The translations under genes and the position numbers were made by a program. Positions 43,346 through 53,259 of a DNA stretch of 64,000 nucleotides are shown in pieces. The stretch's first letter is position 1, and each line of letters starts with the position of its first letter. Source of the DNA: Mesoflavibacter sp037029465. Its GTDB lineage: Bacteria; Bacteroidota; Bacteroidia; Flavobacteriales; Flavobacteriaceae. The notes under the pieces were generated by a model. That model did not search any database and was not told where the DNA came from. It saw nothing but the letters and a program-made list of their open reading frames with translations. The stretch lies in assembly GCF_037029465.1 (NCBI RefSeq), contig NZ_JAYMEM010000005.1, positions 1-64,000 of the forward strand, given 5' to 3'.

Positions 43346-44128
43346 TTACTTACCTGGAAAATCTGCTTTTCTTTTTTCTAAAAACGCAGTAGTACCTTCT
43401 TTAAAATCTTCGGTACCAAAACAAGCCCCAAATTGCTCAATTTCTACTTCAAAACCATTAACGCCATCTTTGTAATTTGCGTTAACTGCATCTATTGCTT
43501 TACCAATAGCTACGCTGGAGTTTTTCATGATTTTTCCAGCAATCTTTTCTGCAAGTGGCAATAATTCGTCTTGAGTTACCACATGATTTACTAAACCATA
43601 GTTTAATGCGGTTTGTGCGTCTATCATTCCTGCTGTCATAACCATTTCCATAGCGCGACCTTTTCCTATTAATTGTGGCAAACGTTGTGTACCGCCATAA
43701 CCTGGTATAACACCTAAGCTAACTTCTGGTAAGCCCATTTTTGCATTATCACTTGCTATTCTAAAATGAGCAGACATAGCTAATTCTAATCCGCCACCAA
43801 GTGCAAAACCATTAACTGCTGCAATTACCGGCGTATTTAAATTTTGAACAAAATCAAATAAAATTTCTTGACCTTTTGCTGCTAATTTTCCGCCATTTTC
43901 AACATCAAAATTGGCAAATTCGCTAATATCTGCGCCAGCTACAAATGCTTTTTCGCCGCTACCAGTAACTATAATCACTTTAGTTTCTTTATCTTGATCT
44001 GCCGCTTTAAAAGCTTGATGAAGCTCTTCAATAGTTGCTTTGTTTAAAGCATTTAACTTTGATGGTCTGTTAATTGTAATCGTAGTAATACCTTGATTGG
44101 TTGTACTTAGTATATTTTCAAAATTCAT
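43346..44128 (-). CDS. Enoyl-CoA hydratase/isomerase
   Basis: A 260-residue crotonase-fold enzyme. The oxyanion hole is formed by KAFVAGADISEF and GFALGGGLELAM, and the catalytic glutamates lie in the latter and in MGLPEVSLGVIPGYGGTQRLPQLIGKGRAMEM. This pattern fits short-chain enoyl-CoA hydratase (crotonase) of fatty-acid or amino-acid breakdown. The C-terminal helix (GTEDFKEGTTAFLEKRKADFPGK) is usual and complete. It is cytoplasmic. It lies 14 bp downstream of a histidine kinase gene, though no functional link is known. Confidence 0.92.
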   Translation of the reverse strand: MNFENILSTTNQGITTITINRPSKLNALNKATIEELHQAFKAADQDKETKVIIVTGSGEKAFVAGADISEFANFDVENGGKLAAKGQEILFDFVQNLNTPVIAAVNGFALGGGLELAMSAHFRIASDNAKMGLPEVSLGVIPGYGGTQRLPQLIGKGRAMEMVMTAGMIDAQTALNYGLVNHVVTQDELLPLAEKIAGKIMKNSSVAIGKAIDAVNANYKDGVNGFEVEIEQFGACFGTEDFKEGTTAFLEKRKADFPGK

Positions 44129-44142
44129 AATAGAAGTGTTTT

Positions 44143-45594
44143 TTATTCTTTAGGAAACGAAACGGTAAAAGTCGTTCCTGTATTTTCTTCAGTTACAAAG
44201 GTAATGGTTCCTTTGTAAGTTTCTACAATGTTTTTAACCATAGCTAGTCCAAGTCCCATTCCGCTTGACTTTGTAGTAAATTTTGGTTCAAAAATTTTGT
44301 CTAAGTTTTCTTTTGAAATTCCTGATCCATTATCAGAAATATTAATTTGTACATCTTTTTCTAAATCCAAAACTTGCACTACAATCTTTGGCTGCCTGTC
44401 TTCTGGTATGGATTGTATACCATTTTTAACCAGATTAGTGACTACTCTTATTAATTGAGTACGATCAAACTTGGCAATAATTTCTTCTTTTTCAGGTAAA
44501 AACTCTATATAATCTTCGTTAAAAATATCTAGTGCTAAATCTATAATTTTAACTACGTTAAGCATTTCGTTTTGCTGTGCAGGCATTTTTGCAAAGTTTG
44601 AAAATGCACTTGCAATAGAACTCATAGTGTCAATTTGCTGAATAAGTGTTTTACTGTATTCATCTAACTTTTTGACAATATCAGGATCTTGAGGATCAAA
44701 TTTTCTTTGAAAACTTTGCACCGTTAATCGCATTGGCGTTAAAGGGTTTTTAATCTCGTGCGCTACTTGTTTTGCCATTTCGCGCCATGCTTGTTCACGT
44801 TCGCTTCGTGCAAGTTTTACAGCGCTTTCTTCAAGCTCGTCAAGCATACTATTGTACGATTTTACAAGTGTATCAATTTCTGAAGAAGAAGATTTTATAA
44901 CAATTTTTTCATTTCGTTTTTCTAGCCTAATTTGCTGAATTTTTTCACTAATTGTTTTTAGTGATTTGGTAATATATTTTGAAATTAAAAACGCCAAAAA
45001 CACAGCTATAATTAGCATTAAAAGATAGGCATAACTTAAGCGCTCAAAAAACTCATTTAACTCTCGCGAAAGAAAATCGTCATTTTCTAAATATGGTAGA
45101 TTTAAAATAGCTAAAGGCTTAAATTTTTGGTCTGTAATATAGGTGTAAGATGACCTAAAACTTTGTCCTTTTACATCACGTTGTTGTACATATCTATGAT
45201 TAACTGTAGAGTTTAAAATATTAAGTATTTCTGCATTTAAGCATTTTTCTTTAACGTCTTGTGGTAATGCCGCTTTAGATGAAATCAATAAAGAACCTTC
45301 TAAATCATAAAGATTAACTTGTAGTCCATGTACGTCTGCTATTTTATAGATTTCTTCTTTAAAAATGAAAGGAATTTTTTCTGAAACAACTTCAAAAGAC
45401 GTTTCTCTTATCACAAAATTTATGTGACGTTTTATGCTAGTTTCCTTACGCTCTAAACGTTGTTTGTGGTAATCTTGCGTTTCTTCGCTATATTGATAGG
45501 CAGCTACTAATGCTATTAATATGGAAGCTAATAGCACCAGAAAAATCATAGCTATAAATATGCGTACGCGTAAAGAAAGTTTTCCGAATTTCAT
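44143..45594 (-). CDS. Sensor histidine kinase (NtrY-like core)
   Basis: A 483-residue membrane kinase. Two helices (about residues 12-32 and 188-208) flank a periplasmic sensor, followed by HAMP (YITKSLKTISEKIQQIR). The phosphoacceptor is His279 in QVAHEIKNPLTPMRLTVQSF, as in NtrY-type kinases. The catalytic domain has LIRVVTNLVKNGIQSIP (N box), ISDNGSGISKENLDKIFEPKFTTK (G1/F) and GMGLGLAMVKNIVE (G2). The response regulator is not adjacent, so its partner and signal are unknown. It is followed by the enoyl-CoA hydratase gene. Confidence 0.9.
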   Translation of the reverse strand: MKFGKLSLRVRIFIAMIFLVLLASILIALVAAYQYSEETQDYHKQRLERKETSIKRHINFVIRETSFEVVSEKIPFIFKEEIYKIADVHGLQVNLYDLEGSLLISSKAALPQDVKEKCLNAEILNILNSTVNHRYVQQRDVKGQSFRSSYTYITDQKFKPLAILNLPYLENDDFLSRELNEFFERLSYAYLLMLIIAVFLAFLISKYITKSLKTISEKIQQIRLEKRNEKIVIKSSSSEIDTLVKSYNSMLDELEESAVKLARSEREQAWREMAKQVAHEIKNPLTPMRLTVQSFQRKFDPQDPDIVKKLDEYSKTLIQQIDTMSSIASAFSNFAKMPAQQNEMLNVVKIIDLALDIFNEDYIEFLPEKEEIIAKFDRTQLIRVVTNLVKNGIQSIPEDRQPKIVVQVLDLEKDVQINISDNGSGISKENLDKIFEPKFTTKSSGMGLGLAMVKNIVETYKGTITFVTEENTGTTFTVSFPKE

Positions 45595-45637
45595 TCCTTA
45601 AATATAGCAATAATCAAACCAAAAATTAGATTATGAT

Positions 45638-46186
45638 TTAAGCGTTAGGATTTTTTTCGCGAATGCGTTTATACATCTTAAATCCAAGCATTAATAAAAC
45701 GCCTAAAACAATTATTCCAACAACACCAAACACCCAATTGATGGCGCTTTTTAAAATCACTAAAAATACGACTGCAAAAAGTATAAATGTTGCGCCTTCG
45801 TTCCAAAGTCGCATAAAGTTTGAAGTTTTTTTAACTTCATCTTTTTGTAATTGTTTATAGTAAACATGGGTCATGTAATGGTAAATGTATAATAAAACAA
45901 CAAAGGTTAATTTAACATGCATCCAAGGTTGCTTTAACCAAAATGGTTGCAAAACAAGTAGCCAAATTGCAAAAATAGTTGCTAAAATAGCGCTTGGCCA
46001 AGTTATGATAAACCATAAGCGTTTTGCCATTAGTTTTAATTGCTTACCTAAAATTTCTTTATCTGGCGATGGTTTATGAAACGCTTCAATTTGATATACA
46101 AATAATCGTGGAATGTAGAATAAACCTGCAAACCAAGTCACAACAAAAATAAGGTGTAACGCTTTTATATAATTATAATATTCCAT
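45638..46186 (-). CDS. hemJ: HemJ-like protoporphyrinogen oxidase (CopD/UPF0093 family)
   Basis: A 182-residue integral membrane protein with four or five helices. It begins MEYYNYIKALHLIFVVTWFAGLFYIPRLFVYQ, with the conserved His11 and the Arg of YIPRLF. KLMAKRLWFIITWPSAI and PWMHVKLTFVVLLYIYHYMTH hold the further conserved His and Lys. This family supplies protoporphyrinogen IX oxidation in many bacteria lacking HemG and HemY. Its place near ferrochelatase and the hem operon supports the call. The start base is shared with the MATE transporter stop. Confidence 0.82.
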   Translation of the reverse strand: MEYYNYIKALHLIFVVTWFAGLFYIPRLFVYQIEAFHKPSPDKEILGKQLKLMAKRLWFIITWPSAILATIFAIWLLVLQPFWLKQPWMHVKLTFVVLLYIYHYMTHVYYKQLQKDEVKKTSNFMRLWNEGATFILFAVVFLVILKSAINWVFGVVGIIVLGVLLMLGFKMYKRIREKNPNA

Positions 46187-47535
46187 TAGTCTTTTGGTAC
46201 TAAGTTAGTTTTGACTTCGCGATATAAAAAATAAGCAGTGATTATAGTTGAAAGTACATCTGAAATTGGAAAACTAATCCATACACCAAGTTCTCCAAAC
46301 ATCTTTGGCAGCACTAACAACAAAGGTATAAAAATGAAACCTTGCCTTGTTAACGTTAATAATAAAGCTGGTGTTGCTTTTCCAATTGCTTGGAAATACG
46401 CTGCGCCAATTAGCTGTATTGCTATAATTGGTGTTACTGCAAAAACCCAACGCATAGCATGAGGTGTTTCTTTTAAAACTTCGGTATCTGAAGTGAACAA
46501 TTTTGTGATAAATTCAGGAAAAACCATTAACAAAATAAAGACAACTGTTCCTAAAATAACAGCGTATTTAATGGCTGTGAAAATGGTTTCTTTAACACGT
46601 TTATAATTTTTCGCACCGTAATTAAAACCGGCAATTGGTAAAAATCCTTGAGTAATACCATACACAGGAAATAAAGCAAACATTAACATACGACCAACAA
46701 TAGCGTAAGCAGTAACAGAGTTTTCTCCTCCTAATTTGTATAGTATGTTATTTAAAAATAAATAGGTTACGCTAACCACAGCTTGCCTAGACAATGTTAC
46801 GAAACCAAGACTAGCAATCTCTGAAACTATAGGTTTGTCTAACCTAAATTGATTAGCTTGAATTTTTAACGTTGAATATTTTGAATAGAAATACCACAAT
46901 ATATAAACAAAACAGCATAAGTACGATCCTGTTGTTGCCCATGCTGCTCCTGCCATTCCTAAATCTAAAAACTTGATAAAAACAACGTCAAGTATAAGAT
47001 TACCAATAGATGGAATTAACATAGCGTACATTGCAAATTTTGGGTTTCCTTCAGCTCTTATTACTGTATTACCCATCATGCAAAGCGCCAAAAACGGAAC
47101 ACCGTAAAGCACTATTGTATAATAGACTTTTGCAGGCTCAAAAATATCTCCTTTTCCGCCAAAAGCGGGAATAATATTATCTACAAATAGCAATCCAAAA
47201 ATTACAAATATTATTGTGAATAATAGAGTTAGAGTAATTTGATTACCAAAAACACGTAATGCTTTTTTGTAATTATCTTCACCTAAAGCGCGAGAAATAA
47301 TAGAAGATCCTCCAACACCAATACTCATCCCTAAAGCAGCAATAAAAAAGGATACCGGAAGTACCACATTAATTGCAGCAATAGCAACCGATCCAATCCA
47401 ATTTCCAACAAAAATGGTATCTACTAAAATGTTTAAAGACATGACTAGTATACCAATAGATGCCGGAACTGCTTGTTTTACCAGTAATTTACTAATGGTT
47501 TCTGTTCCTAAGTTAGATGAGTTGCTACTTTTCAT
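46186..47535 (-). CDS. MATE family efflux transporter
   Basis: A 449-residue, 12-helix transporter of the multidrug and toxin extrusion family, exporting cationic compounds in exchange for sodium or protons. The duplicated MatE halves start at LLVKQAVPASIGILVMSLNILVDTIFVGNWIG and IASLGFVTLSRQAVVSVTYLFLNNILY. Conserved AINVVLPVSFFIAALGMSIGVGGSSIISRALG and GITQGFLPIAGFNYGAKNYKRV are present. It is directly followed by hemJ (sharing a base) and directly preceded by hemH, so the three are one operon. Porphyrin export is a possibility from context only. Confidence 0.9.
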   Translation of the reverse strand: MKSSNSSNLGTETISKLLVKQAVPASIGILVMSLNILVDTIFVGNWIGSVAIAAINVVLPVSFFIAALGMSIGVGGSSIISRALGEDNYKKALRVFGNQITLTLLFTIIFVIFGLLFVDNIIPAFGGKGDIFEPAKVYYTIVLYGVPFLALCMMGNTVIRAEGNPKFAMYAMLIPSIGNLILDVVFIKFLDLGMAGAAWATTGSYLCCFVYILWYFYSKYSTLKIQANQFRLDKPIVSEIASLGFVTLSRQAVVSVTYLFLNNILYKLGGENSVTAYAIVGRMLMFALFPVYGITQGFLPIAGFNYGAKNYKRVKETIFTAIKYAVILGTVVFILLMVFPEFITKLFTSDTEVLKETPHAMRWVFAVTPIIAIQLIGAAYFQAIGKATPALLLTLTRQGFIFIPLLLVLPKMFGELGVWISFPISDVLSTIITAYFLYREVKTNLVPKD

Positions 47536-48579
47536 TTAGACTGTTGCTGGTGTTTTAGCCCATTCTTCAATCCATTTTGCCAAATTATTTACCCAATTTT
47601 GGTCGGTATTTAAACACGGAACCGTAGTAAAGTCTTTACCACCAACTTCATGAAAAATTTCTTCACCTTCCATAGCAATTTCTTCTAAAGTTTCTAGGCA
47701 ATCACTAACAAAAGCAGGCGTTACTATTGCCATATTTTTCACACCGCTTTGACCTAAACGTTCAATAGTTCGGTCTGTATAAGGTTGTAACCATGGATCA
47801 AATCCTAATCTAGATTGGAAGGATGTTGAGTAAGTTCCTTCTTCTAAATTTAAATATTCTGCAACTAATCTTGTCACTTCTTTGCATTGGTGTTTGTAAC
47901 AAAATTCATGTGCTTTACTTTCAGTTTTACAACATGCACAATCTATTATATCACTAGGTTTGCAATGTCCGTTGGTAATATCACTTTTTCTAATGTGTCT
48001 TTCTGGAACACCATGGTAAGAAAACAATAAGTGGTCGTAATTTTTATCTTGTAAATGAGATTTTATCGATTCTGAAAGCGTCTTGATATACTCTGGTTTA
48101 TTATAAAACGCTGGCAAGCTTTCAATCTTTAAATTAGGGAAATGTTGTTGCCTGATTTCTTCAGCTAACACCAAAATAGTCTCGGTAGTTGCCATAGCAA
48201 ATTGCGGATAAAGAGGAATTAAAAACACGTCTTCTACACCTTTATCTACCAGTTCTTGTAACCCTTTTTTAATGGTTATACTTCCGTAGCGCATCGCTAA
48301 AGCAACAGGATATTCTACTTGTTCTTGCACTTTTTGCTGTAATTCTTCACTAATCACAATTAATGGCGATCCGTTTTCCCACCAAATTTTTTGATAAGCT
48401 TTAGCGCTTTGTTTTGGTCTTGTGTTAAGGATAATTCCTTTTACCAAAAGGGTTCTTGCCCATTGTGGCACATCAATTACACGCGGATCCATCAAGAATT
48501 CGCCTAAATATTTTTTGACATCTTTTGGGTTTGGGCTATCGGGCGAGCCTAAATTAACTAGAAGTACTCCTTTTTTCAT
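47536..48579 (-). CDS. hemH: Ferrochelatase
   Basis: A 347-residue enzyme that inserts Fe(II) into protoporphyrin IX, the last step of haem synthesis. The start was placed at MKKGVLLVNLGSPDSP; ten further codons are open upstream but lie in leader sequence. Signature stretches: LFSYHGVPERH with the catalytic His, PLYPQFAMATTE and SFQSRLGFDPWLQPYTD. A cysteine-rich insert (DCACCKTESKAHEFCYKHQC) lies in mid-protein, usual in Bacteroidota. The protein is cytoplasmic or peripheral. It heads an operon with the MATE and hemJ genes and is divergent from the TraB/GumN gene. Confidence 0.93.
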   Translation of the reverse strand: MKKGVLLVNLGSPDSPNPKDVKKYLGEFLMDPRVIDVPQWARTLLVKGIILNTRPKQSAKAYQKIWWENGSPLIVISEELQQKVQEQVEYPVALAMRYGSITIKKGLQELVDKGVEDVFLIPLYPQFAMATTETILVLAEEIRQQHFPNLKIESLPAFYNKPEYIKTLSESIKSHLQDKNYDHLLFSYHGVPERHIRKSDITNGHCKPSDIIDCACCKTESKAHEFCYKHQCKEVTRLVAEYLNLEEGTYSTSFQSRLGFDPWLQPYTDRTIERLGQSGVKNMAIVTPAFVSDCLETLEEIAMEGEEIFHEVGGKDFTTVPCLNTDQNWVNNLAKWIEEWAKTPATV

Positions 48580-48734
48580 TTGCAAAAATTTAAGACTGTA
48601 AAAATACAACTCTAATTTTATAATACCGTCTTATTTTTATTCGTTAAAATACTAAAAGTCTATGATTATATAATCAAAACCTTTGTTATCTAATTTAGTT
48701 TAATATATTTACCTTACCTATACTGTTTTAACAT

Positions 48735-51700
48735 ATGAAAAAATATATTGTTGCGCTTATTTGCGCAATTTCGCTTACATCAATTGCTCAGGAAAAAAAT
48801 CAAAGTTTATTATGGGAAATATCTGGTAATGGTTTAACCAAACCATCATACATTTATGGTACAATGCATGTTAGTAAAAAAGTGGCGTTTAGATTAGACG
48901 ATGTTTTTTTTGAAGCTTTAGATAAAAGTGAAACCGTAGCATTAGAGTCTGATCCATCATCTTGGTTACCTTTCAATTACGAAACACTTATACTTTCTCC
49001 TCAAAATTATAGCTACAGAAATTACGATAAAAACTTTTACTCTAATTTAATGGGCATTGATCATCCTGAAGAAGTTGAAATTAGAGGAAGCATAAGAGCA
49101 GATAACCGTATGATTAACGGCTATTTATACCGTAAAGATGGCTATTCTGACAATTTTGAAGAAGAAACTTACCTAGATATGTTTATCTATCAAGCTGGTA
49201 AGAAAAAAGAAAAAGAAGTTTTTAGTTTAGAAGATTTAGAAGAATCTCGTTTTTTAGTTGGAAAAGCGCAGTATAATGCCAGAAAGTCTAAAATCGATCC
49301 TTGGTTGCAGAAAATTTACGAAAAAGAAAGTCCATATTTAGTTCAAGAAAACACCTATAGAGACAGAAATTTAAAGCTTTTAGACTCTATTGGTGAAGCA
49401 ACAAATACCGAGTTTTTTAGAGAGCATATGCTTTACAAACGTAATGCAAATATGGTACATGTTATGGATAGCTTAATGCAAACCAAAACTGTATTTGCTG
49501 GTGTTGGCGCAGCACATTTACCTGGCAAAAAAGGTATGTTAGAGTTATTTAGAAAGAAAGGATACACCGTAAAACCTTTACTATCTGAACAAACCGAAGT
49601 TGGTAAAGCAAAAAAAGACGCGATTGAGGATTACATCCTACCAGAAAAAACAACTTTAAATAGTACGCCAGATCAATTTATAAGTATCAATAGTTTTACC
49701 GAGTTATTTGAATTTGCTTACGGAAGTCAAAAATATTACATCTCTCCAGACATGACTAATGGCGCATATTTAACCATTAATCGTTTTAATACTTTTGAAT
49801 ATTTACCGCACGAAAAAGACATTACTTTAGAGCGTTTAAATGACTTTTTGTTTGAAGATATTCCTGGAGATATTATTAAGAAAGAAGAAATTACTTCACC
49901 ATATCCTGGTATAAGTGTTTTAAACAAAACTAAAAAAGGAGACTATCAAAAATACCATATTTACAAAACACCTTTAGAGGTAATCATTGTAAAGTTAGCT
50001 GGTCCAAAAGACTATGTTTTAAACCAAGAAGCAGATATTTTTGATTCTATTACTTTTAAAAAACCAACTTCAGAGTTTGAAAACTTCACTTCAAACTATA
50101 ATAAATACGAGGTTAACTTTCCTAAATATATAGTTACAGAAAACCTTGAAAATGCTGGACAAAAACTTATACAAGGTAAAGTTGGAAACAACTACTATTT
50201 CTTAAAAGAAGGCGCTTATAATGACACATATTACATTGAAGAAGATAAGTTTGAAGCTAAATTTATTGTCACAAACTTTTATAAAGATTTAGAAATTGAA
50301 GACCATACAGGAAGCTTTGAGAAAACACCATATTATAGTTATATGGGTATTGCCAAAAAAGATTCGACTAGTACAGAAAATATTCATCTTAAAAGTATTG
50401 TAAAAGACGGAAGTTATTATTTGTTAGGTTATGTTGGTGAAGATGATCAAAAAGCAAAAGCCTTTTTTGATTCATTTAAATTTAAAGCTACCAAGCACGA
50501 TGGGTTTAAAAAAATTACAGATACAACGCTTTATTTTTCAGTAGTCACAAACACCAAGGCGCCATCTTATGATAACTATTATGGTTACAGTAGTAAGAAA
50601 AAAGACTACGAAGAAAAGACAAAAAACACCACTTATTTTTCTAAAGCTAACGAGCAAATAAACATCTCTAAAGTTAAATTTCATGACTTACAGATGTATA
50701 AAAATATTGATAGTTTATGGCAAGAAGTAGATGATGATCTAAACCCTTACAGCAGCTATAAAGACTACACTGACGACTTTAAAAAGTATAAAGTTGTAGA
50801 TAAGAAAAAGTATCAAAAAGATGGTAAGTACTATTATGATTTTACCATAAAAGACTCTTTAAGTGCTAAAGAAATTTTAGTAAAAAACATCCTTAAAGAA
50901 GGTGCGCTTTTTGAACTTAAAACCTTAACAGATTCTATTTCTGGGCCTTCAGAATTTATCACTAAATTTTATGATTCATTTGAACCATTAGATACACTTT
51001 TAGGTAAATCGGTATTTAGCGATAAAACCAATATTTTCTATGAAGCATTAAGAGATAATGATAGTATTGTCTTTAATGCAGAGTCTAAAGTTGAGTTTAG
51101 CAAAGCTAATGCTAGTACAATGATAGATTTGATTAAAAATTTCGAATTTCCAGAGAATAAAGAAGATTTAAAAACCTTTTTAATTTCAGAATTAAGCGAT
51201 TTAGAAGATCCGCGTACCGATGCTTTTTTAAGACAACTATATCTAGATTCTTACTCAGAGCCAGATATTCAAACAACCATCTTAAAATCTTTAATCAATA
51301 AAAAATCTAAAAAATCTTACGAGCAGTTTTTAGATTTATTAAGCAAAGATTTACCGTTAGATAAATCTATAAATTATATGTTTTACAGTTATCGCGACTC
51401 TTTAGAACTTAAAAAGACGCTGTTTCCAAACATCATGCAGTACACCACAATTAAAGAGTACAAAGAACCAATTTACGAGCTTTTAACACGCCTTAAAGAT
51501 AGTAACGTTGTAAAAACAAAAATTTACAAAAAGTATAAAAAGCAAATTTTAACCGATGGTAAGATTGAAGTAAAACGTAGCTTAAGTAACAGCAACAATT
51601 ATGGTTACAGATCTTATAGTAGCATTTTACCAGAGTATGTAAAATTATTATTCCCTTACAGAAACGAGCAAAACGTAAAAATCTTCTTTGAAAAACTGTT

Positions 51701-52220
51701 AGATAGCAACAATAATCAAGCACTTACAACCTATTATGTTTTATTAGAAAAAGCTAACGAAAGCATACCTGAAAAGCTTAAAGAAAAAACAATAGAAGAG
51801 TTTAAAAACCAATCGACTTTAGTAGATAAAATGTATAGACACAAGTTATTTAAACCTTATTTAAAAGAAAAAATAACTCAAGAGATGTACGCAAAATCTA
51901 CTCTTTTTGAAAGTAAAACTATTCAAGAAGAACGCGATTCTATTCACTTTGTTGGTAAAAGAGAATTTATTACCGATAATGATAAAGAAGGTGAAATTTA
52001 CTTCTACATGTTTATCAAAAAACGTGAAAAAGACGAAGATAAACGCTTCTACTACGCAGCATTTTTAAAACCAGAAGATCCTAAAAAATTACAAACAAAA
52101 GTATTTTATAAATCTGGATATAGCGGTGATTACATAGACGAAAACAAAGAAGACGAAGAACTTATTGAAGAAGTCTTAGAACTAGTCATACACAAAAACC
52201 GAAAACGACTTAACGATTAA
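48735..52220 (+). CDS. Giant secreted TraB/GumN protein with alpha-solenoid C-terminus
   Basis: An 1161-residue exported protein. Signal peptide MKKYIVALICAISLTSIAQ is followed by a TraB/GumN-family domain at about residues 22-290. Typical stretches are SLLWEISGNGLTKPSYIYGTMHVSKK, ETVALESDPSSW, ERN-like RNANMVHVMDSLMQTKTVFAGVGAAHLPGKKGMLELFRKKGYTV. Standard members end there (about 290 residues). Another 870 residues follow: beta-rich repeats (about 310-760), then helical HEAT-like repeats (about 800-1060). TraB folds resemble metalloproteases (Tiki), with GTMH and the GxxH of GVGAAH as ligands. The function of the long tail is unknown. Confidence 0.8.
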   Translation: MKKYIVALICAISLTSIAQEKNQSLLWEISGNGLTKPSYIYGTMHVSKKVAFRLDDVFFEALDKSETVALESDPSSWLPFNYETLILSPQNYSYRNYDKNFYSNLMGIDHPEEVEIRGSIRADNRMINGYLYRKDGYSDNFEEETYLDMFIYQAGKKKEKEVFSLEDLEESRFLVGKAQYNARKSKIDPWLQKIYEKESPYLVQENTYRDRNLKLLDSIGEATNTEFFREHMLYKRNANMVHVMDSLMQTKTVFAGVGAAHLPGKKGMLELFRKKGYTVKPLLSEQTEVGKAKKDAIEDYILPEKTTLNSTPDQFISINSFTELFEFAYGSQKYYISPDMTNGAYLTINRFNTFEYLPHEKDITLERLNDFLFEDIPGDIIKKEEITSPYPGISVLNKTKKGDYQKYHIYKTPLEVIIVKLAGPKDYVLNQEADIFDSITFKKPTSEFENFTSNYNKYEVNFPKYIVTENLENAGQKLIQGKVGNNYYFLKEGAYNDTYYIEEDKFEAKFIVTNFYKDLEIEDHTGSFEKTPYYSYMGIAKKDSTSTENIHLKSIVKDGSYYLLGYVGEDDQKAKAFFDSFKFKATKHDGFKKITDTTLYFSVVTNTKAPSYDNYYGYSSKKKDYEEKTKNTTYFSKANEQINISKVKFHDLQMYKNIDSLWQEVDDDLNPYSSYKDYTDDFKKYKVVDKKKYQKDGKYYYDFTIKDSLSAKEILVKNILKEGALFELKTLTDSISGPSEFITKFYDSFEPLDTLLGKSVFSDKTNIFYEALRDNDSIVFNAESKVEFSKANASTMIDLIKNFEFPENKEDLKTFLISELSDLEDPRTDAFLRQLYLDSYSEPDIQTTILKSLINKKSKKSYEQFLDLLSKDLPLDKSINYMFYSYRDSLELKKTLFPNIMQYTTIKEYKEPIYELLTRLKDSNVVKTKIYKKYKKQILTDGKIEVKRSLSNSNNYGYRSYSSILPEYVKLLFPYRNEQNVKIFFEKLLDSNNNQALTTYYVLLEKANESIPEKLKEKTIEEFKNQSTLVDKMYRHKLFKPYLKEKITQEMYAKSTLFESKTIQEERDSIHFVGKREFITDNDKEGEIYFYMFIKKREKDEDKRFYYAAFLKPEDPKKLQTKVFYKSGYSGDYIDENKEDEELIEEVLELVIHKNRKRLND

Positions 52221-52248
52221 TAAAAAAACTGTTTAAATACTATTTTTT

Positions 52249-52336
52249 TGTCATTCAGAGCGAAGCGAAGAATCTTATTTAGATTTAATCGACACTTTGT
52301 AATTCCAAGAGATTCTTCATTTCATTCAGAATGACA
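52249..52336. repeat. Inverted-repeat element (GTCATTC...GAATC family)
   Basis: Two 27-bp arms (52249-52275 and 52310-52336) are imperfectly complementary over a 34-base spacer. The arms begin TGTCATTC and end GAAGAATCT in both, with six internal differences. It matches the widespread Bacteroidota intergenic repeat type by memory. It lies between the convergent TraB/GumN and AraC genes, so it may also terminate transcription. Confidence 0.7.
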
Positions 52337-52353
52337 GTTTTCAGACAGCTTTT

Positions 52354-53247
52354 TTATTTTGATAAAATATACTTTTTAGGTGTTATCCCATATTTTTTCT
52401 TAAAAGCCGCTATAAAATGGCTTGCTGTACTGTAGCCAACACGCAGTCCTACTTCATTTACATTATGCTTTCCAGACTCTAATAATTTTCTAGCAACTTC
52501 CATTTTGTAATCAAACAAAAAGCTAAATACAGAATCGCCATAAATTTGTTTAAATCCTTCCTTTAGTTTTTTTAATGGCAATCCTATCTCTTCAGATAAT
52601 TCTTGTAGCGTTGGCGGTTCTGCCATTTTTGCAATAATAATATCTTTAGCTCTTTTAATTTTTGCCACATTACTTTCGTCTACTAAAAACGGACATTGCT
52701 CTATATCTGCATCTTCACCTTTATTAAAATAAAGACTTAACAACTCGTAAGCTTTTCCTTTAAAGTATAAATTTTTGATAGACGAATTCAAATTATAATT
52801 TACAATTTGATTTAATGTAATAGCCATAGATGGCGAAATTTTTCCGTCTTTGTAATATTTTTTATCGCGATTATCTTCACTTAAAAACGTAATATAATTA
52901 GCCTCTTGAGAAAATAATCCATGAAATTTTTCAATTGAAATCAATAACGTAACCAACCAACAATTTGGGTTAACTTCTAAGTAAATAGGCAAATCACGTT
53001 CAGGATTATAAAGCAATAAAGACGTTTCTTCTTTAATATCTAAACGGTAATTTCCATTATTAAAAACAAAGGTGCTAAAGCCTTTTAAGCAAAAATGAAA
53101 TTGGATGTAACTGTTATCAATATAGCGCTCAATAATCTGATTTTCAGAAGTTTCATTTTGATAAGTTAATACAAAAACTTCATCATCAACCTGTGTTTCT
53201 TCAAAAGAACCTGTAGCGTTATTTTTTTTAGTTGCTGAAAGCGACAT
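52354..53247 (-). CDS. AraC family regulator, divergent from hemA
   Basis: A 297-residue regulator. The N-terminal 190 residues form a cupin-like sensor with no named ligand (SYIQFHFCLKGFSTFVFNNGNYRLDIKEETSLLLYNPERDLPI). The C-terminal part is PchR-like: PPTLQELSEEIGLPLKKLKEGFKQIYGDSVFSFLFDYKMEVARKLLESG and NEVGLRVGYSTASHFIAAFKKKYGITPKKY. Members of this type often control siderophore or haem uptake. The palindrome at 53260-53276 upstream and the shared intergenic region with hemA suggest a role in iron/haem balance. Confidence 0.88.
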   Translation of the reverse strand: MSLSATKKNNATGSFEETQVDDEVFVLTYQNETSENQIIERYIDNSYIQFHFCLKGFSTFVFNNGNYRLDIKEETSLLLYNPERDLPIYLEVNPNCWLVTLLISIEKFHGLFSQEANYITFLSEDNRDKKYYKDGKISPSMAITLNQIVNYNLNSSIKNLYFKGKAYELLSLYFNKGEDADIEQCPFLVDESNVAKIKRAKDIIIAKMAEPPTLQELSEEIGLPLKKLKEGFKQIYGDSVFSFLFDYKMEVARKLLESGKHNVNEVGLRVGYSTASHFIAAFKKKYGITPKKYILSK

Positions 53248-53259
53248 ATTTAGCTTTTA

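Noticed and set aside
48735..52220. Annotation artefact joining two genes in the 1161-residue protein
   Set aside because: The frame is open throughout, with no internal start region or loss of codon bias visible at the TraB/GumN boundary.
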